From Aedes albopictus (taxonomy: Eukaryota; Arthropoda; Insecta; Diptera; Culicidae), in NCBI RefSeq assembly GCF_035046485.1, contig NC_085137.1, forward strand, positions 341,176,505 through 341,240,504: a stretch of 64,000 nt of DNA, in the 5' to 3' direction. The position numbers and the translations under genes are program-made. Each line of letters begins with the position of its first letter. The stretch's first letter is position 1. Shown here piece after piece: positions 43,959 through 54,567 of this stretch. The notes under the pieces are model-generated. The model worked only from the letters and a program-made list of their open reading frames with translations, was not told where the DNA came from and did not search any database.

Positions 43959-44221
43959 AATTCTCGCGTTTAGTATCATACACGCGTATCTACAATGATC
44001 GATTTCTTCTCATCGATTTTCTCTTCGGATTATTCCGGGAAATACGACCAATAGTCGGATAATCTATCGGTGTATTTCGGTGAAGGACGACTAGGACTAG
44101 CATCTAAAACAACAAAAACAAACAAAAATGATTTGCCGGCCAAGTTATTAATCAAAGAGAAAAACGATGAAGGGAAATCGATCATTGTAGATACGCCCGT
44201 ATGCTACTGAGCGCGAGAATT
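43959..44221. mobile_element. AATTCTCGCG-ended MITE, nested
   Basis: Left half AATTCTCGCG, CGTATCTACAATGATCGATT; right half the inverse, AATCGATCATTGTAGATACG and CGCGAGAATT. It lies inside the element at 43381. The target duplication is unclear. Confidence 0.78.
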
Positions 44222-44500
44222 AATATACGCACAGGGTTTCTAGGGTCACAAACCCCTATTATTTTTTTTCTCATTCCATAACGCAAACTAGTGTTGAACG
44301 GTGTCATGAGTTTCACAAATTCCAAAACGTACAATAAATATTCAAGCAACTTCTCTGAAAATTTGGCATCATTTCATTGAGAGGAATGTCAATTACCGTA
44401 GTTTGAGAATCTTATTAATATTTCATAGTTCTACCTGCTAATCGAATACAAAAATAAAATGTGGCACGCCGTGAGCGTTGATTACATAAACTTTCTAAGA

Positions 44501-44687
44501 CATAGGTTCCCAAACTTTTCGGGTGTGCGACCCCCCTTTGCCAGCAGACGTACTTTTCGCGACCCACCATAGAAATTCCCTCATTTGTTGTCTGTTACAG
44601 TAAAACATTCAACTGTCCCTCGCGACCCCGTGGATGAAGGCCGGCGACCCCCTTGGGGGGTCGCGACCCACAGTTTGGGAAACTATG
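44501..44687. mobile_element. hAT-like MITE (CATAGGTTCCCAAACTT), nested
   Basis: The ends CATAGGTTCCCAAACTT and AGTTTGGGAAACTATG recall hAT/Charlie-type ends; subterminal GCGACCC words are inverted (GGGGGTCGC). The flanking 8-mers TTCTAAGA and TTCTTGGC match only in part, so the duplication has decayed or the edge is off. It is nested in the element at 43381. Confidence 0.72.
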
Positions 44688-45671
44688 TTCTTGGCACCGT
44701 TTTTTTTGTTTTAAATCACCTTGTAAATATGTTGGTATCTTGTCGGTGAATTTGAAAACGTTTCATGGTGAAACGAGAGTTAAGATGAATTAACAGCCCA
44801 AGGTTTTGGTATTCTTATGAAGCTTTGTAAATCGTTGATATATCGTTGTTTTAAACTGAACCTAAATGCCAGCTTTTGTACGACATGTTACTAACGTGTC
44901 TTCCGTGAATTTAGAAATTTCAAATTTGAATGATCATCAGTAACAACAATTTTAAGCTTCGATTTCAATTTCATTGGAGATATGGATACTATCGCTTTAT
45001 CTATAAACACGTTAAAAACACCTACTGAGTTTTGTAACAGTATTGCAAAAAATGTGAAATATAATCAAAGTTTTAGATGAGTTACAAAATAAATATTCAT
45101 TGCGAGGAATGATTAACATGAGAAATTGCAATAATATTCTATGAAGTTACTACATTTTAAATATACTTTATCATACCTATCTTATATTTTCAGAAGTTGT
45201 TTGAATGTTGTATCTTTGGAATAGTGTTTGTGAAACTCATTAATATTTTGTTTATGATTTGAAGAGCCAATGAACCATCCTATGACAATATTTTCATATA
45301 TGAGCTAATTCTATGAAAATACAGGAAAATTTTCAAACAATTTAAACTTTGGTTTTCCTCAATAAAACATTTTCAAATTTTCGGAGGAGATACTAGAATA
45401 GTATGTCTTTCGAATGCCGGGTGTAAGTTTGGAGTACATTTTTATTTGTTAATTGTGGTATCAGGCACACCGTGCGTGCATATTTACTCATATAAGGAAA
45501 TTCTATTGAAATGACCCAAAATCTTCAAATCACAAAAACTTTAGTTTCCCTCGATGAAAGATTTTCAAATTTTCAGAGGAGATACTAGAATAGTATATCT
45601 TTCGAATGCCGGGTGCCGTTTGGGTGGACATTTTTATTTGTTAATAACGGTTTTCGGCACACCGTGATAGT

Positions 45672-46647
45672 ATGATCTGGGGAGCGATAAAAAAGTATGT
45701 TCATGAGGCTTGTCCTGGAACAGCTACCGTATGTCGTTTCAAAAAATCACAAAAAAAGATACATCGAAGCGATATATAAGCATTTCTTCCAAGCATCCTC
45801 AATTGTTACACACTTCGAAAAACTCATGTAATTTTGTGTCATTTTACTCCGACATATTGCAGCGAGTTAAATGACAAAAAAATAAGTTTGATCTTACTTT
45901 TACAAGAGGCGGTTTCGAGCTTGTTTGTAATTTTATTGCATGGGTCTTTTTAGCAGTAACATAACCTCAATTCCCTAATTCGTTTATCAGAACTCTAACC
46001 CTAGGTTTTTCTTCGTATAAAACACAATAAAGACCAGGTATCTTATTTCAGTATATTGTTATTCAATTATCGTTACTTTGGGCACACAATTTTAATTACA
46101 ACATGCAGTTTTGCATTCTCCCAGATCAAATCTCGAGCCGAAAGTTCTCTTCCTGTTTTTGGATACAACACACTTTCCTATCGTTGCCCGCTGGGACAGT
46201 ACAAACCGTATATTCACGCATGTACACTGCATGCTGCTCCTTTTGCATGTTGATTCACTTAAACCACTGCACAAATCTTGGTACAAATAGATAATAAACT
46301 TGTTTATTATATTTAAAAAAAACGTAGCGCGGAAAATAAAATCGAGAATTACAGCCAGCCACGACGTCGTTTGACGTTTTATTGTAAACAAACATTGGCT
46401 GGTTGGTTTGCGTTATGGATCATGTAAAATTTTGGCACATGAAACTGAAAAATAAATGTAATGTTCCAATTCTGCTGGCGCACGCTTAAAAATATGTCAA
46501 ACGAATCTTAAACGAATTTGACGATGACAGTTTTTGTGTTTACGTGTTCAAAGACGTAAAAATAAATCATATGTTTGTTTGTGTCATGATCGATTACGTC
46601 AATTTCCTCCATTACGTCTCCATCAAAATTAAGAATTTTTAAGTGTG
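45672..46647. other. No recognised feature
   Basis: A+T-rich sequence with short overlapping frames on both strands (46056-46391) that share no motif with known proteins. No repeat partner was seen in the window. Confidence 0.4.
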
Positions 46648-46649
46648 TA

Positions 46650-47594
46650 CAGTGTATCAAACAATTGTCCGTACAGCAATTTTTTTGTCAAAATAATGTT
46701 TCATTCAAATATTAATAACTTTTTTATGCGTCAATCAGAAACGCTGAAATTTTGACCAATCATGAATCATATATTAAAGCACCATTAGTAAAATTTTGAG
46801 CGAGATCGAATAAGGTTTCTGAAAGTTATAAAACTTTTAGTAAAAATTATAAGATTTTTGAACACATTTTTAAATTATTATATCTCAATATGTACTCGAT
46901 GAAATTTTTTTAATTTTTTTTGTGTTACATCTTATACATAAGGCTTTCATATGCAGCCATGTTTAGGGTTTTATATTCACTACAAAAAATATGAAAAATG
47001 TGCGTATGTAGTTGACGATGTTTTAAAATTTACCATATTTTGCACATGTAATCTGCCAAACGTTTTCCACCAATAAAAGTGCATTAACTGAACGAAAAAT
47101 CCATAGGACCTACTCTTCATACGTAGTTTAGTAGGTCCTGTATAAAAATATATCATTAAGAGAGTTTAAAAAAGTTGAAAACACTTGGCACTTTTATTGA
47201 TCAAAATATGATAAATTTCCAAATGACACTCTGAACATATACAGATTTTTCATATTTTTTGTAGTGAATATAAAGCCTTAAACGAAGCTGCATATGAAAG
47301 CATTAGGTATAAGCTGTAACACGAAAAATATTGAAAAAGTTTCATAAAGTACATATTAAAATATAATGTTTTAAAAATGTATTCAAAAATTTTATAAGTT
47401 TTACTAAAAGTTCTATAACTTTCAGAAAACTTATTCGATCTCGCTCAAAATTTTACCAATGGAGCTTTAATATATGGGTTATAATTTTTCAAAATTTCAG
47501 CGTTTTTGATTGACGTATAAAAAAGTTATAATCATTTAAATGAAAAATTATGTTGACCAAAAAATTGCTGTACGGACAATTGTTTGATACACTG
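46650..47594. mobile_element. Mariner-like foldback, 945 bp
   Basis: The ends CAGTGTATCAAACAATTGTC plus CGTACAGCAATTTTTT are inverted at the right, with TA on both sides (46648-46649 and 47595-47596). The arms extend to the centre near 47100, sharing GAGCGAGATCGAATAAG and AAAAATATGAAAAAT-type blocks. It has no coding capacity. Confidence 0.88.
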
Positions 47595-47597
47595 TAG

Positions 47598-47950
47598 CTT
47601 TAGTATGAAGTTTATTTTGCTCAATTAGTTTTCGCTAAAACAAAGTTGGGTAAATTAAGACTCTTGAAATATCGAATTTGCATACCTGAACTATTGGGAT
47701 TCATATGACGATATAGTTTTTGTCTTTTTTTTCTGATTTAGATCCATTTTAGCATTAGTATTCACCATGTGAAAAACAAACTAGAGTGTCCATTTTTCGA
47801 CCATTTTCCTTGTCCCGGGGTTTGGGATAAAAACTGAAGCGTTTCCCGGGATTTCAGGATTTTTGTAAAAGTGTAATGGAATCAACGTTCGGGGACAGCT
47901 GACAGAGGAAGAGAATGAGTTTCTCCGCGTTGTACCTACGCTGTTTGCGC
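47598..47950. other. No recognised gene
   Basis: A short G/C-richer patch, CTTGTCCCGGGGTTTGGGAT (about 47811), looks like a piece of a dispersed repeat. Nothing else is supported. Confidence 0.35.
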
Positions 47951-47951
47951 A

Positions 47952-48350
47952 ATGGTGGAATCGAATCGCAATCGAGTAGAAATTGCTGATGATGGATGTG
48001 GAGGGACAACTAATTGCTACATCGCAAGCCGACCACATAATGCGGCTCGTACGTTGCAGACTACGGGGAAAGCCGTACCCATCAGTACGCTTATGGATTC
48101 GGATAAAGACGGATCAGAAATTGAGCAAGGGGGGGTTTGCAATACAGGCATCTTGAAGGCATTCAACGAAGAGATGAAGAAGACAGCGAGTCAAACCAGT
48201 GGTTCGCCAGCTAGGTAGATCAAACAACTGTTCTCCCTGAAGCAAGTCAGCTGCCACTACTGTTGGGGAAACCACTTCGTGATCAACTGCGTAATCCAAA
48301 TTGATTGCACGGAAGTGCAAAAGCCTATAATCGTTGTACACAGAAGCGTG
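47952..48350 (+). pseudogene. Possible BEL/Pao-type gag remnant
   Basis: One reading frame runs from 47952 to about 48350, broken only by TAG at 48216-48218. After the stop it encodes CHYCWGNHFVINC (48252-48290), a C-X2-C-X3-H-X4-C zinc knuckle of the spacing seen in BEL/Pao gag proteins; most other retroelements have X4 before the His. The upstream 88 residues show no domain. No protease, RT or clear LTR was found next to it, so at most this is a fragment. The zinc knuckle could be chance. Confidence 0.35.
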
Positions 48351-49710
48351 TAGTGTTGCTATACTTATTGGATAACAGTGCATTGCATGTTTTAGACAAA
48401 ATAAATATAGTTTTTGTTTCGTGTACTGTTGTTATTTCGTCTCCACTTAACGTTTATGTTCCGCTTAACGATTTACTGGATTTCTACTCTGCGAGGATCA
48501 TCCAACATCACAGCTGTTCGTCACCCCATGGAGGAATCAATCATCCATCCGATCGTATTCGGGAACAGGATCCACATCCCACCGGCTCTTTGTGGAGCCC
48601 GCGGAGGCCAGATTGGCCTCCGATTCAGGCAAGTCAATTGTTGGAACATTTATATGTATAATGTAAAAGGCACCGTTTCATTTATTCCAGTTGATTTTGG
48701 ACAGGATTCGGGGATCAAGATTTGTACGCAATATAATCTAAATCAACCAAAAGTATAAACGTTCAACACTAGAAGTTCAAAGGTTCAGCCTAGAAGAAGT
48801 TTGTTGATGCCAGCAGTCCAGTCCAGTTTGTAGAGGAACGGGGAAAACCAATCCAGCCTTCTATGAGCACCAGGTGCAATTGCGCTTTGTAATTTCCGAC
48901 GGTGTTGGCCACCCAGGGTCAACAACTTCCGAGCCAACGGTTAAAGGTCCGTTGGTGCCTCCTGTGCATCGGCCTGCAGTTCAGTGATACGTTCGCTGGA
49001 GCATGAGGATTGTCGGCACGATACAGTCAGTTTCTAGAGTGAACACGACACATTGCACGTATGCAATTGTGTATCCTCAGCTTGCTATAGTAGCAAGCGC
49101 CCCATCTCTTGTGCGCTTGCAGGATTTCGGTTGAAATGGTTTCTCGTCTAAAGAGACAGCTTCATAGCCAAGTTCATAACCATGAAGTACCGTCGCGTCG
49201 GTTCGACTAGTGTCTCAAACGGATGTCACTAATTGAAAATCCAAAGATGCGCAAACTGTAGTATCGTACCACCGTCAATTAGTATCGAGGATTAGCAGCG
49301 AGGCATACGTCGATCAGATTTCAAGAAGTAACTAGATCCGGAATCCAGAATCATTGGAATAAGGTCTGCATTACCACAGCCAATCAGTTCACCTGCAGTT
49401 CTAGGATAGTTCGATCAAAAGGTTTCTATTTTGATGGCATGTGAGACAAGACTCGCATCCTCACCTCAGTTCAAACCCAAATGTGGATGAGGAATCACCA
49501 AAGCACTTCAGTTCCAGCCGCACCGTTCCCAATGATCGTGACGTAATCAGTAAACGGGACCACCACGTCAACTCCAAGCGATTCAGCGGCGCTACAGGGC
49601 GTCCATTGGAGACCTGAAGGCTTCCAGCCAGGCAAGTAGTTCATAGTTTCTTCAATTCAGTTGAAAAAGCCGTCTCTCATAGAAATCAAAATGGATAATC
49701 CCACTAAGCT
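48351..49710. other. Unassigned, possibly old LTR-retroelement debris
   Basis: Base composition is more balanced than the surroundings. A TGTTGGAACA word (48639) is of the kind that starts many BEL/Pao LTRs, but I cannot find a second copy. The overlapping frames 48305-48661 and 48414-48758 have no domain. Confidence 0.3.
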
Positions 49711-49712
49711 TC

Positions 49713-49790
49713 ACTGCCGTGAATCGCATATCAGTCCCATCTTTGCTGGATTTCCTATGCAAATGGGACAGATATGCGATTCACGGCAGT
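49713..49790. mobile_element. 78-bp snapback MITE
   Basis: ACTGCCGTGAATCGCATATC at 49713 and its inverse at 49771-49790, separated by the shared GTCCCAT/ATGGGAC step and a short loop. TC lies on both sides. It is probably a minimal MITE of the TIR type. Confidence 0.7.
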
Positions 49791-50061
49791 TCAGCTCCGA
49801 ATCATCCAGAGGTCGACGCTAGCGAGACACACGTTATTCGAGACATCCTGGCAACCCAGCCAGAGAAGTTGCATCCACCAAGACCACGAAGTTAACTCAA
49901 ATTAGTTGTAGCGGAAAAGCACTTCCCAACAATCGCCCACGAGTATCAACATTGAATTATCTAGTCAGCATGCCACTGGAGGAACCCTACCGGTTTTGCA
50001 AGATGAAGTACACCAGTCGTTGCTATTCTTCTTTACACCAACAAAGCTAGCCATGAGAGTG

Positions 50062-50200
50062 TTTGACAATTCTCAGGTCATTTTGACAGACCACACACAT
50101 GCACGAAAAAGACGGATCATGTATATTCTACTTTATCGGTATTGTTACCATCCTTTTCATGCTCATGTTACATCTGTCAACATAACGTGAGAATTGTCAG
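50062..50200. mobile_element. Small inverted-repeat element
   Basis: TTGACAATTCTCAnGT at 50062 is inverted at about 50185-50200 (GTGAGAATTGTCA), and TTTGACAGA/TCTGTCAA repeats just inside. The loop contains no gene. The target duplication is unclear. Confidence 0.6.
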
Positions 50201-51530
50201 TCATTTTAAGGTTAGGTTCGTTGGTGTAATAAAAAATAGGATTATAGAACACTACCGAGCGATAATCATTAGTTCTAGCATTAGTTGATTTTGCACCTAA
50301 GTCGGAAGATAAAACCGCCATTTCAAGAAACCGAAGGAACATCAACCGATGTCTAGGACCTTCAGTAATCCACAGTAGATGAGCAACGGAAGCAGCAGTT
50401 ATCGATGAAAAAACTAAGTTGGAAACAGAGGTTCTCACTCATCATCAACACGTTCGATGGTAAATGATCCGCTTGATTCCAGTTTCGAGTATGGCGGTTC
50501 CAGCACACATGCGACGTCACGTCCCCCCGGATCATCTGCTCCTGGACACAGATACATAAGTATCGATGTTCCAATTCACAATCGATAGTAAACAACACAA
50601 TCTTATCTAATGCCATTAGATACTTCCAGCCATCGATGGTTTGAGGACGTTGGCGGTCCTGGAACAGCCAGCCATCCAGCTAATGAAGACGACGATTGAA
50701 CTACAGACCGCAGCAAATCCATCCCAATCCTGCAGATATGGTTCTGTTGGAAACTGACATCATTCATCGAGCATCGTCCCAAGAAGCAACCCATGAAGAC
50801 AGCAACGAACCTTAGAACGTCACAAGCGTTCAATACAGGTTTCATACATCCGTGCCAGCTCTTGTCCCTGTTTTCAGCTAAGCGGCTTTGTCGTTAAAAC
50901 AATTGGAAATTGGCTATCTTCCTTTTTCGGTTTATTTAACGGCTTTTTAGTCGCTTGAAAGGAAGAAAAATGATGAAGATTGCAGCTGAGCAGACACAAA
51001 CCAGAACAAACATACTCGTGAACAACAGGGGCCCGAGAATACTCGCACTTCTTTATTCGTGAGTTAACGAAGCTGGCAAGCACTCGTATGTGACTCGCGA
51101 AGCTTCATGAGTTTTTTTGCGTTTTGACGAAAAACGCATTTTAACGACTGACAGTGCTGCTTTTCAGGAATAATGAAGCATAAAGCATTAGTTTATGTTG
51201 GATAATCACAGGATTTGCTATTATAACCACAACAAAATGCACTCCCCGTACCTCCACTAGTTCTTCACGAATAAAAGCTCATGAGTGTTTCTGTTTTTGT
51301 TTTGCTTCTTACTCACGAAGCAAGCGGGTGCAAATAAACTCACACACTGTTTACTCTCGGAATCGTGAGTAAGTCTTGTGTCGGTTTTACACTCGCGAAT
51401 TGCTTCATGAGGAGAGTAATTCCATCATCGACTCGCTTGTTGGTTTAAGGTTCTCTAATCTCTATGCGCTATGGAAGATCTGCCGCCATTATGGAGTTTC
51501 CGATTGAGTAGAGTTCAAAACTCAGCTTTT
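50201..51530. other. Unassigned; GAGTnnCTCGCGAA words recur
   Basis: Between about 51040 and 51440 the words ACTCGCGAAG, TTCATGAG, ACTCACGAAG and their inverses recur, suggesting a worn foldback (ends about 51028 and 51420). The rest shows no gene; the frames 50163-51083 on the minus strand lack domains. Confidence 0.35.
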
Positions 51531-52054
51531 GGCCCGAGCAGAAGAAAATAACAATTTAATAACATATCAAAGTATTTACAGTCATAGCACAATCATGGGT
51601 CACCCACAATTATGGATCAATTCCATTTGAACTGCATTGTGAACTGTCTGACTAATAATTGTGACAGATTGACCCGTTATTGTGCAATGACTGTATCTTA
51701 AATACTACCATACCTTGACATGCCCTTCATTAGGTGGTAATAAAAGGAAAAATAACATAACGGACACCAAAATTTTGTATAAATAGCACCTAGGAAATAA
51801 CAAGACTTGTTATTTCAATAATGAATGCATACCTTATATTTCAAGTGTTGTGTTATTGAATAACAAACTAATAACATTTCTTGTTATTAAGAGCCAGTTC
51901 GCGAGAACCGCGACCCCCTTTCCAAAGGAAGTGGAATCGATGTGCTCCGATTGAGCTGAAATTTTCAGGGTATGGTTTTCCGTATAAAAGATGATATCTG
52001 GCCGATTTTCAGATTTTTCCGTTAGGGGGAAGTGGGGTAAAATAGCCCTCAAAG

Positions 52055-53307
52055 CTAGGGGCGGGACAGCTCCTAATCCCTGCGCTAATACTCGCTAATA
52101 AATATTAGATTCCTAATCCGCAACCAAAATTGGTACGAAATTTTTGTAGTATGTCATGACTTTTTGCAAATACAAAATCAAATTGACAGTCATGAAAGTT
52201 GTCACTTGGTACCAATGCAGTAATTTTCATTTAAGATTAGTTGATTAGCATTCGATCGTAAAGAAATCATTAAGTGGATCAATTCGTGCTCAGAGAATGC
52301 CCCACGGTAGGCGCATGTGTAATAGTTATTTATGTGACGAGTTGCAAAAAGTTGATTTTTTCAACACGAGTCGTACATTTATCCGACGAGGCTTGCCGAG
52401 TTGGATAAATGCGAAGAGTGCTGAAAAATCAAGTTTTGCAACGAGTTCCATACAACATTTTATGCAATGATTTTTTTCATAATGCAACTCATTTGAGTTG
52501 CATTATGAACATTATGCAACTATTTTTCATTATGCAACTCATTTCAGTTGCATAATGAACCGGTACGGAAAAATAGATCATTATGATACTGAAATGGGTA
52601 GTATAAAATAGAAATAATGATACTGAATTACATAAAAGCATATTTTTTCTTGCTACGATGGGCAAGCCTTGTAAAGTAGGTACAACTTCTCTCAAACTTC
52701 TCCGGGTCCAGGAGGAGCTCACAACATGGCTTTTCTACTAGTGTCACATTACTGGAGCACGATGCGAATGCATATTCCTGCAGTTGGTTCCAAGAATATT
52801 ATCGAGCGATTAGAAACTGAATCTAAATCACCGTGTGAAAAGATAGAACTATTGCAAACTTCTGCTTCTCCCATCTGCCATCCCTCCTAGTCGTGTTTCC
52901 ATTCATTCATGCAAACTTCCTCAAGTAACTGATCAAGGGCAGTCAGCTTTGTCTGTTGGTTTAGATAAATTGAATGAATAATTTGAAATATGTACGCCGG
53001 GTAGGGACTGAAGAAGCTGAGGTTCGCAATTGTTGTACCGCTCACTTGACATGATGGTGTAGAAATGTCCAGTTCAGTCTGAGTTATCCACAATCAAGTC
53101 TACAAACTAATTTGATTTTAATCGACAATTTATTGTATAAAATCTGTCTGAAAGCCATTCGAAGGCTCTCCTTTCGAATAACACATGTCAGATTTGTTTT
53201 TCATGGCTTGCTTGTTAATTTTTTTCTCCAAGACGGTATATTTCAGGATTAGTATTTCCTAATACCGCTAATACTACTAATTTTTATCGAAGCTGTCCCG
53301 CCCCTAG
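52055..53307. mobile_element. 1253-bp element inserted in the left arm, 8-bp TSD
   Basis: The ends CTAGGGGCGGGACAGCT and AGCTGTCCCGCCCCTAG are exact inverses; the 8 bp CCTCAAAG is duplicated at 52047-52054 and 53308-53315. The matching place in the right arm (about 57375-57382) has this octamer once (with one base changed), so the empty site is present. Subterminal CTAATAnTCnCTAATA words are inverted at the right end. The size of the duplication fits hAT or P-type elements. No transposase was recognised; frames 52489-52722 and 52887-53093 are unsupported. Confidence 0.9.
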
Positions 53308-53708
53308 CCTCAAAGATTTCTTGTCTAAAAATAGGTAAAATCACTAAAATCGAAATAATTTCCGCAAAAGCTAACGGATTCATCTGAAATTTTGCATGGA
53401 CACTCTACTCCTATGGCACTTCCATTTAAGCCAAGCGTTGGATATTCTTTGATATTTAATTTGAAGAAATAGGTTAATTCCTTAATTTTTTTTGACGATT
53501 TTCAGGGCGCCTGTTTTCGTACCAACAGAACTAGGATGAAAAACTGAGTACTAAGTTTTGAAGGATTACCCAAGAGCTTTCATTTGATATGTGACCCAGA
53601 TGCGCCAACTTAAAAACTTTCGAAAAAAAATTGTTTTTCTCGGGTATGCATTTTACCCCATATTTTTAGCTGTCTAAAGAAGTGTTGTCGCAAATTATGA
53701 CAACGTTA

Positions 53709-54567
53709 GGGGGATTAGGGGCATAATGGACACCCTAAGCAAATGAGTATGTTAGGCCTGTATAACAGACAAAAACTTAACATATTATCAGTTGGCTTAC
53801 AACTTCAACTTGTTTCCTACGTATTTCAATCATTTACAGCAGGTAGAATGTCATTATTGCGAAGAAATAATGAATTGTAAACCCCAAATTGTTTTTTGGG
53901 GCTGGCAGGAAAGGTACGGGGCGAAATGGACACCCATCGGGGCATAATGGACACCCCTCCATATTTTATGCTTTATCTTTGATAATATCGACCAGTTAAG
54001 TAATTTGCCTACGGAGATCAATACCACAGATATAATACTCCATCTTAGACGAGTTTACATAACATCAAAGTTAAATAAATAAACTTTAGGCTAAAATAAT
54101 CGGATTGATTTTTTCCACACTCTCTAAAACGCCTAACAGTATGCAACGCGCATACATCCATTTATAATTGCCAGTGTTCATTTCGCCCCGAATCGACAAC
54201 AACATTGAAATTGCTATTTTGAGTAAGTTCTGATAAAAAAATATTATACTTCAACCATTGCTAAATCTGCGTATACATGTAGATAAGCTAACATTTTATT
54301 TGTTTTATGGTGGACACACTCAAACACGTGTAGTACCTTATTTGCTGCTGCTTCGAAATTATAAGAAATCCACCATATGAAAAACATATTTCAATTTCAA
54401 TGATATTTTCATTATTTTGAAGGAATATAAATGATACTTTTGAGAAATAGAACAATGACTTGTTCCTTTCCACTTATGCTTTAAAAGTTTTACATAAAAG
54501 TCAACGGTTTCGACAAAAACAGGGGTGTCCATTTCGCCCCGGGTGTCCATTATGCCCCTAATCCCCC
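53709..54567. mobile_element. 856-bp family, copy 2, in the left arm
   Basis: An 859-bp copy of the element at 5702-6557, in reverse orientation relative to it. TA flanks it at 53707-53708 and 54568-54569. The right arm of the palindrome reads straight through the equivalent position (near 56985), giving an empty site with a single TA. Internal GGGGCGAAATGGACACCC-type motifs are kept. Confidence 0.92.

Larger units (their letters stand above)
43381..45666. mobile_element. 2.3-kb element with CACGGTGTGCC ends
   Basis: The ends are CACGGTGTGCCGAAAACCGT, inverted at the right, with the 5 bp ATAGT on both sides (43376-43380 and 45667-45671). Each arm holds two related modules containing AACAAATAAAAATGT, CCCGGCATTCGAAAGAT and TACTATTCTAGTATCTCCTC (43381-43560 and 43575-43750, and their inverses at 45250-45666). 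The centre carries two smaller MITEs. No transposase is seen. The superfamily is open; the CAC start recalls CMC elements, but a 5-bp duplication is not diagnostic. Confidence 0.83.
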
